From DAOVRL01 sp964459805 (GTDB lineage: Bacteria; Planctomycetota; Phycisphaerae; Sedimentisphaerales; Anaerobacaceae), in the NCBI GenBank assembly GCA_964459805.1, contig CAYWOD010000082.1, positions 1-14,325 on the forward strand: a DNA stretch of 14,325 nt. The letters are read 5' to 3'. The notes beneath the pieces are model-generated. The model did no database searches. It saw only the letters and a program-made list of their open reading frames with translations, and had not been told where the DNA came from. The translations under genes were made by a program, and so were the position numbers. Of this stretch, positions 1 to 6,961 are shown one piece after another. Numbering within the stretch: position 1 is the first letter of the stretch; the number at the start of each line of letters is the position of its first letter.

Positions 1-166
1 TCGTCACAGCAGGCGCCTGAAAGCACAGCGATTTACCACCTCCGGTCGGCAGAACCACGATCGAGTCCTGCCCCCCGGTGATGCATTCCATTGCCTGTTT
101 TTGCAACGGAAGAAAACCATCGTAACCCCAATACTCCGCCAATGCCTTTCGAATGTTCTCAATCAT
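1..166 (-). CDS. recQ: RecQ-family ATP-dependent DNA helicase, N-terminal fragment (runs off the left edge)
   Basis: Leftward reading from an ATG at 164-166 gives 55 residues without a stop to the window edge. The protein begins MIENIRKALAEYWGYDGFLP. An aromatic/glycine stretch followed by LPLQKQAM resembles the RecQ Q-motif region, and LPTGGGKSLCFQAPAV (about residues 39-54) is a very characteristic RecQ Walker A (motif I) with the conserved CFQ/P context. RecQ enzymes are 3'-5' superfamily 2 helicases in recombination and fork repair. Only motif I is visible, so the DEAH box, zinc-binding and HRDC regions cannot be judged. The gene diverges from the glycoside hydrolase gene at 414. No strong Shine-Dalgarno site precedes the ATG. 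Other SF2 helicases share motif I, but this wording is closest to RecQ. Confidence 0.82.
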   Translation of the reverse strand, partial: MIENIRKALAEYWGYDGFLPLQKQAMECITGGQDSIVVLPTGGGKSLCFQAPAVT

Positions 167-311
167 AAACAACACCGAAAAATCTAATGCCTTTTCTAAA
201 AAGTAAGCGCGACATTCCGCACATACTGTCAATCCGTCTCTAAAACCAGAATAGCTCACTTTGAGTCGATTACTTGTTCCACAACTCTCCTGACTTTTGC
301 CAACTATGATA

Positions 312-330
312 ATAGCGCTCTTGGCGCTAT
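312..330. repeat. Inverted repeat upstream of the glycoside hydrolase gene
   Basis: Perfect 7-bp arms (ATAGCGC / GCGCTAT) flank a 5-nt spacer in the divergent recQ/hydrolase intergenic region (167-413). There is no T-run after it, so it does not look like an intrinsic terminator in either direction. Two shorter dyads lie between it and the gene: TGATA-T-TATCA at 345-355 and ATATCT-TC-AGATAT at 379-392. An operator for a carbohydrate regulator is possible, but this is inference from position only. The rest of 167-413 is AT-richer and holds no convincing -35/-10 pair. Confidence 0.4.
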
Positions 331-413
331 CGCAGGATGTTGTATGATATTATCAGGATATCTACCGTTTTCTACAAAATATCTTCAGATATCGTTATGG
401 AGCTGAGCTTATC

Positions 414-1871
414 GTGAATAAACGAACATCCGGGAAAAGGCGTGCGGATTTGATGAAAACAAGCTGGCTTATTCTGCTGTTGGCGGTGGGCCCGGTCATG
501 GGGGCGCCGGCCGGGCGTCTGGAGATTTGCCCGGAGCACCCTTATTACTTCCGCGACGGCGACAGACACGTGGTCCTGGTCGGCGTCTCAGACCGCCAGT
601 TGTTTTCGATTTGGCGAAACGACAAGGGCTTCTCATGGCAGAAATATCTCGACGACCTCGAAGCCGATCATCTCAACTACGTTCGGCAGGATGTGTTCGA
701 CTGGGGCAAGCTTTTGGCGCCACAAGAATACCCCGCCCAGCTCTCAAGGGCCGCTTGGCTGTTCGCTCGCACAGGGCCGGGCAAGGCCATCGACGGCAGG
801 CCGAAATTCGACTTGACCAAGTTCGATCAATCCTATTTCGAAAAGCGGCTCAAGCCTTTCCTCCGTGAGGCTGCAAAGCGAGGCATCTACGTTGAACTGA
901 CCCTCTTTGAAGGCCTTCGAGGCCGCAATGATTTCGCCGAGAGCCTCTGTGGCCCGGCGAACAACATCAATCGGCTCGGCCTGCGACCCGGCTCAGTCAC
1001 TTCCGATGCAGCCCTCGATAATCCCCGCTTGCTCGCCATCCAGCAGGCCTACGTCGATAAGGTCCTCGCCGAGAGCGCACAGTTCGGCAACATTATCTAC
1101 GAAATAGTAAACGAGAGTGGCGGGCGGCGATGGGTGGCGCACTTCATCGACTACATACACAACCACCCGACCGATCCCAGCCGTCTCGTCTCGGCCGGCG
1201 AGCAGTCCACCTCCTTCGACCCTCGCACCGGCGCCAACGACATTGTCGTCAAACACCGCGGCAAAGGAGGCTTGTACGCCACCGATGCCGACGTCCGCAA
1301 TCATCACAAATCGCTGCTAAGCTTCCGCGTCGGCAAACCTGTCACCCACAACGAGTACTTCTTATACGCTAACGCCAGCACCGACGATGTCAACTTCCCG
1401 CGCAAGATGATGTGGGGCGATTTTACCGCCGGCGGACATTCCAATTTCTACGACTTCGCCTTCTGGCGCGGTACCGGCCAAACACTTGACGACGGCCTGC
1501 CCTCGCGCTGCCCACCACCCGAGATCCTCGGCGCCGGCCAATACCTTCTCGACTTTCTCGCCTCCAACAACGTCGAATTTTGGAAAATGCTCCCCCACGA
1601 CGAGCTGGCCAGCGTCGAAGCAAAGAGCGAAGCTTACGTCTTCACACTCGCCCGTCCCGGCCATCAATATCTCTGCTATTGTCTCGGCGACGGCCCCGTT
1701 ACCATCGCCCTGCGTCTGACCCAGGGCCCCTTCAACGCCCGCTGGTACGACCCAAAGTCAGGCCGATTCATCACCCCGCCAAAACAAATCACAGGCGCCG
1801 CCCGCTCCCTCCTCCAATCCCCGCCCTTCCGCCAGGATATCGTATTATTCGTCTCCAAAACGAAACCCTGA
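414..1871 (+). CDS. Secreted glycoside hydrolase-like protein, (beta/alpha)8-type with C-terminal collagen-binding-like domain
   Basis: Protein of 485 residues from GTG 414. An in-frame ATG at 453 (472 residues) gives a compact signal peptide (MKTSWLILLLAVGPVMGA) and is at least as likely; both starts have only modest ribosome-binding sites (GGAG 399-402; AAAAGG 435-440). After the signal, residues about 40-390 look like a clan GH-A-type barrel. NIIYEIVNESGG places Glu234 where the acid/base follows Asn, and THNEYF (Glu314) is a candidate nucleophile. The last 90 residues (ARPGHQYLCYCLGDG, then RWYDPKSGRF, ending DIVLFV) resemble the small beta domain called putative collagen-binding domain of collagenase, which commonly follows DUF4038/GH140-like barrels. 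Substrate is unknown; a plant or algal polysaccharide is a guess. The gene converges on the glycosyltransferase gene, with 46 bp between stops. Confidence is good for a glycosidase-like fold and low for exact family. Confidence 0.72.
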   Translation: MNKRTSGKRRADLMKTSWLILLLAVGPVMGAPAGRLEICPEHPYYFRDGDRHVVLVGVSDRQLFSIWRNDKGFSWQKYLDDLEADHLNYVRQDVFDWGKLLAPQEYPAQLSRAAWLFARTGPGKAIDGRPKFDLTKFDQSYFEKRLKPFLREAAKRGIYVELTLFEGLRGRNDFAESLCGPANNINRLGLRPGSVTSDAALDNPRLLAIQQAYVDKVLAESAQFGNIIYEIVNESGGRRWVAHFIDYIHNHPTDPSRLVSAGEQSTSFDPRTGANDIVVKHRGKGGLYATDADVRNHHKSLLSFRVGKPVTHNEYFLYANASTDDVNFPRKMMWGDFTAGGHSNFYDFAFWRGTGQTLDDGLPSRCPPPEILGAGQYLLDFLASNNVEFWKMLPHDELASVEAKSEAYVFTLARPGHQYLCYCLGDGPVTIALRLTQGPFNARWYDPKSGRFITPPKQITGAARSLLQSPPFRQDIVLFVSKTKP

Positions 1872-1917
1872 CCACAAAACCTTGTTCGCTTCGGAATTCT
1901 CCCCGGCGCCTCCGCTC

Positions 1918-4293
1918 TCACGCAAGCTCTTCTACTTCCGTCTTCTGAGATTTGCTCTTGCCGGATATGTCTTTTATCGCTGCAGGATTCTCAGCTATCT
2001 GCCCTATGATATCAATCTGCCCGGCCGTCGAGCCGCTTTTGCCCTCCTGGATCTTATCGATTATCGCGTAAGTCTCCACCATCGCCAACAAGCTCAAGAG
2101 AAAGCTCAGCGTGCTTTCCGCACCCTGATTGATGTTAACACCCCCGCGCATCAACCCATCGTTGCACCCCTTGGTCCTAAAATCATAAAGCTCAACGTGG
2201 AGGTCATTCGCGCCCAAAAACCAGTCAAACGCTTTTCTTTGCAGCCTCAGATACTTGTTGTCTCCTGTCGCGTCGTAAGCCGCCCTCAACATCATTACCG
2301 TGCTCGCCGCCTCTATCGGCAACTGGTCAAAGGCGGCCTTTGTCCGCCCCCGTTCATACCATCCCTTGCAGCCGACAAAGCTAAAATGCTCCCCGTTGAA
2401 AGTATTCGCCAACAGGAATTTACACGTACTCTTGGCCACCGCGACATATTTCTCATTTCCCAAAGTCGATCCGGCCACAAACAGCGCATGGCTGAGGACC
2501 GCGTTGTCATAAGTCAGAGCATCCTCGAACCACTGCCAATCAGGCAGACTGTTCTGCTCATACTGTGCCACAAGACCGTCGGCCGCCATCTCCAGCAGCC
2601 GCTTGATGTCGCTGGCCCCAGGAAACTGCTTGAGATAATCGGACATACCCAATATCGAATAAGCCATACCTCGTGGATACTGCCTCTGAACCCGACCTAC
2701 CGATCTGTCGAAGCAGTCCTTGAGGATGGACAAATACACCGACGACGGCGGCTTCGCCATAACCGTCCCGAACGCCCACAATACCCTTCCGAACGCATCG
2801 TTTGTCGGCTCATTCTCCGCCCACGTCCTGTCGAAATTCATAAAGTTCTTGATTGAGCCGTCCTTATTCTGTGAATGCATAATAAAGGACAGATACGTCT
2901 CAAAAAGACCCAGCACCTCGGCCCCGGGATGCTGGGCGTAGTACTCAGCCATGGCAATGACGGCCCTGGCATTATCATCCGTGCAGTAGCCTTGTTCCCG
3001 ATTCGGTATCGTAAACTTCGCGTGCTGGTACAGCCCCGTATCGTCGGTCAGCCTCTTGACGTGCTCGAGCGAAAGTGCGGGCACTTCTATACTCGATATC
3101 GTCTCGGCCGCCGATAGCGGAGTCTTCGCCGCCACGCGGACAGGCAGTCGTTTTGCACTGAACAGCTTCCAGTAGATCTGCCCGATCTTGGGCCACGTCC
3201 TCGATCTGCCGTAATCGTACGCGCGCCGCCGCAGTGAATAAAACAGCGAATCATTCTCAAGAAGCTCCACTATCGCATCAGCGATCTCCTTCGAGTCACC
3301 CGACTGCACGAGGTTGCCTCTCCCGTCCGCCAACAGCTCGGTCGCCGCCCAGTAAGGCGTCGAAACCACCGCCTTTCCCGTGCCCACCGCAAACGACAAC
3401 GTGCCGCTGGTCAACTGCTTCCTGCTGAGATATGGCGTGACATAGATTTCCGCCGCACACAAAAAGTTGTGAAGCTCCTGGTCGCTCACGAACCTGTTAT
3501 GGAAAATCACGTGGTCCTGCAGCCCTAAATCTTTGACAAGCCGCTGCAGAGAGAACCTATACGATTCACCGTCATGCTTGAGCACGTTCGGATGCGTCAT
3601 ACCCAGCACGATATACAAGACAGACGGCTCAGCCTTGATTATAGTCGGCATCGCCCTAAGCATAAACTCTACGCCTTTATTCCTATTAAGCAGCCCGAAC
3701 GTCAAAATCGTCCTCCGCCCTTCCATTCCGAACTTGTGCTTATAATAGTTGCTATCAACAAAAGGCAAATCCGGTATCCCGTGCGCGATCAGCTCGACCT
3801 TCTTGTCCGAGACTCCGTAAATCTCGCGCAGCATCGTGACGCCGCGCTCGTTCATTGTGATTACTTTGTCCGAAGCGTTGCAGACCTCAACCAATGCCTT
3901 GTGATAAGCCTGATCCGGGTCATCGAGCACGGTATGCAGCGTCGTGATTATGGGGGCCTTTAGTCTGTTCAGCAGCAGGCTCAGATACGCTCCCGCTTCG
4001 CCGCCGAACAGCCCGAATTCGTGCTGAACCGACACTAAGTCAACATGGCTGAAGTTGATATAATCAGCCGCACAGATATAATCACTCTTCACGTTTTGCC
4101 GGATTTCGAACTTCACCGGATCGTCGTACTTGAGGTCGTTGTCCGACCGCATCGCCACGACCAGCGGCTCAAATTCCCCTTTCGCCGCCGCCGCCGTACT
4201 TGTGATAAGATCGGACGTAAAAGTCGCGATTCCACACTTTCTCGGTAAGGACGAAGCAATGAAAACCACTTTCTTCTTCGCACGTTTGCCCAT
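1918..4293 (-). CDS. Two-domain protein: GT4 glycosyltransferase fused to a C-terminal alpha-helical (toroid-like) domain
   Basis: Leftward gene of 791 residues from ATG 4293. I prefer this start over an in-frame GTG at 4320 because AAAGGCGG (4303-4310) lies 9 nt upstream, and a strong promoter at 4336-4364 would start the transcript only about 10 nt before 4320. Residues about 9-385 form a GT-B fold: a glycine-rich N-terminal loop (RKCGIATFT, about 18-26), VQHEFGLFGGEAGAY, an HGIPD loop, LTFGLLNRNKG at the start of the second Rossmann domain, and TSGTLSFAVGTGKAVVSTPY (about 292-311). That last loop occupies the E-x7-E position of GT4 enzymes but shows neither glutamate. Residues about 405-760 form a helical domain with GYCTDDNARA (about 434-443) and repeated aromatic helices, as in alpha/alpha toroids; the tail is charged. 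Cytosolic: no signal or membrane segment. Donor and acceptor are unknown. Its partner is possibly the convergent hydrolase. Confidence 0.85.
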   Translation of the reverse strand: MGKRAKKKVVFIASSLPRKCGIATFTSDLITSTAAAAKGEFEPLVVAMRSDNDLKYDDPVKFEIRQNVKSDYICAADYINFSHVDLVSVQHEFGLFGGEAGAYLSLLLNRLKAPIITTLHTVLDDPDQAYHKALVEVCNASDKVITMNERGVTMLREIYGVSDKKVELIAHGIPDLPFVDSNYYKHKFGMEGRRTILTFGLLNRNKGVEFMLRAMPTIIKAEPSVLYIVLGMTHPNVLKHDGESYRFSLQRLVKDLGLQDHVIFHNRFVSDQELHNFLCAAEIYVTPYLSRKQLTSGTLSFAVGTGKAVVSTPYWAATELLADGRGNLVQSGDSKEIADAIVELLENDSLFYSLRRRAYDYGRSRTWPKIGQIYWKLFSAKRLPVRVAAKTPLSAAETISSIEVPALSLEHVKRLTDDTGLYQHAKFTIPNREQGYCTDDNARAVIAMAEYYAQHPGAEVLGLFETYLSFIMHSQNKDGSIKNFMNFDRTWAENEPTNDAFGRVLWAFGTVMAKPPSSVYLSILKDCFDRSVGRVQRQYPRGMAYSILGMSDYLKQFPGASDIKRLLEMAADGLVAQYEQNSLPDWQWFEDALTYDNAVLSHALFVAGSTLGNEKYVAVAKSTCKFLLANTFNGEHFSFVGCKGWYERGRTKAAFDQLPIEAASTVMMLRAAYDATGDNKYLRLQRKAFDWFLGANDLHVELYDFRTKGCNDGLMRGGVNINQGAESTLSFLLSLLAMVETYAIIDKIQEGKSGSTAGQIDIIGQIAENPAAIKDISGKSKSQKTEVEELA

Positions 4294-4335
4294 TTGCAAT
4301 ATCCGCCTTTCTATACCCACACAGCGGGCTGATTT

Positions 4336-4364
4336 ATTCTACGGGCAGTCTGTTGTTCTGTCAA
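4336..4364 (-). promoter_or_regulatory. Sigma-70-type promoter of the glycosyltransferase gene
   Basis: On the minus strand TTGACA (4359-4364) and TAGAAT (4336-4341) are separated by exactly 17 bp, an almost perfect housekeeping promoter. The expected transcript start is near 4329, leaving a leader of about 36 nt that contains AAAGGCGG before ATG 4293. This supports the shorter start of the glycosyltransferase. Confidence 0.75.
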
Positions 4365-4518
4365 GCAAATTGACTCTTCCGCCGAGCATTATGGGGCTCG
4401 ATTTGGCCCGTCAGCACGCAAGCAGGGCTCTCAAACGCCCACAACAGTCAATACGCCTGATTTTCTAAAATTTCTTGCCAATTCTTCTTTTTTTTCATAC
4501 CATAGAGCGACAGATTCG

Positions 4519-4541
4519 TATAATATACTACCGATTTAGTA
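4519..4541 (+). promoter_or_regulatory. -10 box and adjoining dyad (likely Rrf2 operator) of the cys/Fe-S operon
   Basis: A perfect TATAAT stands at 4519-4524, 41 bp before the regulator's ATG. Two bases on is an inverted repeat, TACTA (4526-4530), six bases, TAGTA (4537-4541), followed by GGAAT, covering the expected transcript start. No good -35 box is found at 16-18 bp; a T-tract (about 4488-4495) lies there instead, as is common for activated or repressor-controlled promoters. Rrf2-family regulators such as IscR and CymR bind AT-rich dyads of this size and often repress their own operons, so autoregulation is a reasonable inference. The match to a specific published consensus is not established here. 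Confidence 0.55.
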
Positions 4542-4564
4542 GGAATAGTCTGGAACCGGTAGTT

Positions 4565-4999
4565 ATGAAGCTTTCTACCCGCACAAGATACGGAGTTAGG
4601 GCCATTTTGGACCTGGCGGAAAACGCCGAAAAAGGCCCTTTGCAGCTCAAAATCATTGCTCGGCGTCAGGATATATCAGCCAAGTACCTTGAGCAATTGA
4701 TGGCCGTACTCAAATCCGCCGGACTGGTCAGAAGCATCAGAGGCGCAAAAGGCGGCTATGTCCTTGCCAAAGACCCCAATCAGATTAGACTTTATCAAGT
4801 CTTCCATTGCCTCGAAGGACCGGTCACTACCGCCGAATGCGTCGAAAACAAAGATTACTGCCGCCGGACCGCGGACTGTGCCGCCAGGGGCGTCTGGATA
4901 CAGGTGCGCCAGGCTATTGAAGATGTCTTGCAATCCACAACACTACAGGATTTGATTGACAAGACCCAAGAGCAAGGAATGCCGGATTATCAAATATGA
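4565..4999 (+). CDS. Rrf2/IscR-family transcriptional regulator with three conserved cysteines
   Basis: Protein of 144 residues starting MKLSTRTRYGVRAILDLAEN, the standard Rrf2 N-terminus; the reading frame is open further upstream, but ATG 4565 matches the family start exactly. The winged helix-turn-helix spans about residues 25-70 (DISAKYLEQLMAVLKSAGLV recognition region, then the wing RGAKGGY). Cys92, Cys99 and Cys105 (C-x6-C-x5-C) lie where IscR binds its [2Fe-2S] cluster through Cys92/98/104, so Fe-S sensing is likely. The gene heads a string encoding cysteine synthesis and Fe-S assembly, which fits a regulator that reads cluster or cysteine supply. Only 18 bp separate it from cysK. It could function like IscR or like CymR; the cysteines favour IscR-like. 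The ribosome-binding site is weak (ACCGG region). Confidence 0.92.
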   Translation: MKLSTRTRYGVRAILDLAENAEKGPLQLKIIARRQDISAKYLEQLMAVLKSAGLVRSIRGAKGGYVLAKDPNQIRLYQVFHCLEGPVTTAECVENKDYCRRTADCAARGVWIQVRQAIEDVLQSTTLQDLIDKTQEQGMPDYQI

Positions 5000-5017
5000 A
5001 AAAACAGAAAGGCCACC

Positions 5018-5938
5018 ATGAGCGCAGTATTTGAAAACATCACAGCGGCTGTCGGCTTTACGCCATTGGTGAGAATCAACAAGCTTGGCTCACCCAATGC
5101 AACCATCCTGGCCAAGCTCGAGTCATATAATCCCTGCGGCAGTGTAAAAGACAGAATCGCAAAGTCCATGATTGAAGCTGCCGAAAAAGCCGGCTTCATA
5201 AAACCCGACACCATCATAGTTGAACCCACCAGCGGCAACACCGGCATCGGACTCGCATTCATTTGCGCTGCAAAGGGATATCAATTGGTGCTCACAATGC
5301 CGGAATCGATGAGCATCGAGAGAAGAAAACTTCTCAAGCTGTTCGGCGCGGAAATCGTGCTCACTGCCGCCGAGCTTGGCATGGTCGGAGCCGTGGAAAA
5401 GGCCGAGCAGCTTGTGGCCGAAAACCCAAATTCCTTTATGCCCCAGCAGTTCAAGAACCCCGCAAATCCACAAATTCACAGATGTACAACAGCAAAAGAA
5501 ATCTGGATGGATACCGACGGCAAAATCGACATCTTTGTCTGCGGCGTCGGCACCGGCGGGACCCTGACCGGATGCAGCGAAGTCCTCAAAAAGCACAACA
5601 AGGACCTCAAAACCGTAGCCGTTGAGCCGAAGGATTCGCCCGTGCTCTCCGGCGGAAAGGCCGGCCCACATAAAATACAGGGCATCGGCGCCGGATTTGT
5701 CCCGGACGTCTTGAACGTCGAGATCATTGATGAGATCATCCAGGTCTCCAACGATGACGCCACCAAAACGGCCCGACAATTGGCGCTCAAAGAGGGCATA
5801 ATGGCCGGTATAAGCTCCGGCGCCGCATTATGGGCCGCTATCCAGCTCTCTCGGAGAGACGAAAACCGGGGCAAGACAATTGTCGTGATCTTGCCCGACA
5901 CCGGAGAAAGATATCTATCAACCGCAATATTCGAGTAG
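5018..5938 (+). CDS. cysK: Cysteine synthase A (O-acetylserine sulfhydrylase)
   Basis: Protein of 306 residues, normal for the family. It makes L-cysteine from O-acetylserine and sulfide in the cytosol with pyridoxal phosphate. Visible signatures: NPCGSVKDR with Schiff-base Lys44, the substrate loop TSGNTG (71-76), the phosphate-binding GTGGT (178-182), and SSGAA near residue 268. GAAAGG (5007-5012) precedes ATG 5018 at a short 5-nt spacing. It lies 18 bp after the Rrf2 regulator gene and 37 bp before cysE, which makes its substrate. Cystathionine beta-synthase-like paralogues share these motifs, but the size and cysE linkage favour CysK. Confidence 0.95.
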   Translation: MSAVFENITAAVGFTPLVRINKLGSPNATILAKLESYNPCGSVKDRIAKSMIEAAEKAGFIKPDTIIVEPTSGNTGIGLAFICAAKGYQLVLTMPESMSIERRKLLKLFGAEIVLTAAELGMVGAVEKAEQLVAENPNSFMPQQFKNPANPQIHRCTTAKEIWMDTDGKIDIFVCGVGTGGTLTGCSEVLKKHNKDLKTVAVEPKDSPVLSGGKAGPHKIQGIGAGFVPDVLNVEIIDEIIQVSNDDATKTARQLALKEGIMAGISSGAALWAAIQLSRRDENRGKTIVVILPDTGERYLSTAIFE

Positions 5939-5943
5939 CGGCG

Positions 5944-5962
5944 GGCCGCTTGCGCCGCGGCC
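5944..5962 (+). repeat. GC hairpin between cysK and cysE, abutting the cysE ribosome-binding site
   Basis: Perfect 6-bp arms GGCCGC (5944-5949) and GCGGCC (5957-5962) with a 7-nt loop lie 5 bases after the cysK stop. The cysE Shine-Dalgarno GGAGG (5963-5967) begins at the very next base. No T-run follows, so this is not a standard terminator. It may protect the upstream message or influence cysE translation; both are inference. Confidence 0.5.
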
Positions 5963-5975
5963 GGAGGACCCTACA

Positions 5976-6926
5976 ATGAAAAAGAAAAAACTGACCCGGG
6001 AAAAGATCGGGACGCTCGTTAGTCAAATCGCTGAGACTTATAAAGGCGATTCCGGAATAAATTTCATCGACGCATCCAATCTGCCCGTCAGAGGCGAGAT
6101 TCTGGAAACGCTCGAATCGCTCTTTGAAATCCTTTTTCCCGGCCATACCGGCAGAAGAACTGTCACAAAATCAAACATCAGCTTCATCATCGGTGACATC
6201 CTCTGCGAGGCCTATAGCGAGCTTTCAAGACAAATTGAGCGTGCTTATCAATACCAGTGCAGAATAAAAAAATGCGACGACTGTGATTGCCGCACAATGG
6301 CCGAGAATGTCACCCATTACCTGCTGGGCCGGCTGCCCAAGATAAGAGATCGCCTCAAAGGAGACGTTGGCGCCGCTTTTGACGGCGACCCCGCCGCAAA
6401 ATCCTACGAGGAAATTGTCATAAGTTATCCGTGTATCACTGCCATTGCCACGCATCGTATCGCCCACGAATTGTATCTGAAACAGGTCCCGCTGATTCCA
6501 CGCATAATGTCCGAGTGCGCGCATGCAAAAACCGGTATCGACATTCACCCCGGCGCAAAAATAGGCAAAAACTTCTTCATTGACCACGGAACGGGCGTCG
6601 TTATAGGCGAAACCACCGTCATCGGCAACAACGTTAAAATCTATCAGGGGGCCACTCTCGGAGCCTTGAGCTTTCGAAAGGACCAAAGAGGAAAAATAAT
6701 AAAGGGCGGTAAGAGACATCCTACTATTGAGGACAATGTCACTATCTACGCCGAGGCCACAATATTGGGCGACGTGGTCATCGGCAAAGGCGCCGTAATC
6801 GGAGGCAACGTCTGGATAAAAGAGTCGGTCCCGCCCGGCGTGACCGTCTCCACACCCACCCCTGACCTGGTCTATACGAAACATGGCGCTACAAAAGCCA
6901 AACGCGCTCGTAAGAAGCACAACTGA
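5976..6926 (+). CDS. cysE: Serine O-acetyltransferase, long form with N-terminal cysteine cluster
   Basis: Protein of 316 residues that makes O-acetylserine from serine and acetyl-CoA, the step before CysK. The N-terminal helical region (about 1-180) ends in THRIAHELY. The left-handed beta-helix of hexapeptide repeats runs about 185-290 (IHPGAKIGKNFFIDHGTGVVIGET, then QGATLGALS). Asp203-His204 correspond to the catalytic Asp157-His158 of E. coli CysE and His248 (KRHP) to its His193. GGAGG (5963-5967) lies 8 nt before ATG 5976. Two oddities: a cluster Cys95, Cys100, Cys103, Cys105 (C-x4-C-x2-C-x-C) in the N-terminal region, and a lysine/arginine-rich tail ending in Asn rather than the isoleucine that inserts into CysK in classical cysteine synthase complexes. 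Longer than the E. coli protein (273 residues); the extra length is N-terminal and resembles other long bacterial SATs. Confidence 0.93.
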   Translation: MKKKKLTREKIGTLVSQIAETYKGDSGINFIDASNLPVRGEILETLESLFEILFPGHTGRRTVTKSNISFIIGDILCEAYSELSRQIERAYQYQCRIKKCDDCDCRTMAENVTHYLLGRLPKIRDRLKGDVGAAFDGDPAAKSYEEIVISYPCITAIATHRIAHELYLKQVPLIPRIMSECAHAKTGIDIHPGAKIGKNFFIDHGTGVVIGETTVIGNNVKIYQGATLGALSFRKDQRGKIIKGGKRHPTIEDNVTIYAEATILGDVVIGKGAVIGGNVWIKESVPPGVTVSTPTPDLVYTKHGATKAKRARKKHN

Positions 6927-6961
6927 TTGTTCCATTGCATAATGTACTCAGGAGACGACTC

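Noticed and set aside
200..232. TTGACA (227-232, minus strand) as promoter of the recQ-like gene
   Set aside because: The nearest -10-like hexamer (TACTTT) is 21 bp away; at 17 bp only CGCTTA is present, so the pair is not convincing.
1882..2856. Open frame of 324 codons on the plus strand inside the glycosyltransferase gene
   Set aside because: It is antisense to a well-supported coding region, has basic, low-complexity composition and no recognisable domain.
4475..4564. Thirty-residue N-terminal extension of the Rrf2 regulator from ATG 4475
   Set aside because: It would lie across the TATAAT box and dyad, and the family N-terminus MKLSTRTRYGV begins at 4565.
5123..5779. Open frame of 218 codons on the minus strand opposite cysK
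   Set aside because: Antisense shadow of cysK with codon-bias-driven openness and no family resemblance; the same holds for 6225-6935 opposite cysE.
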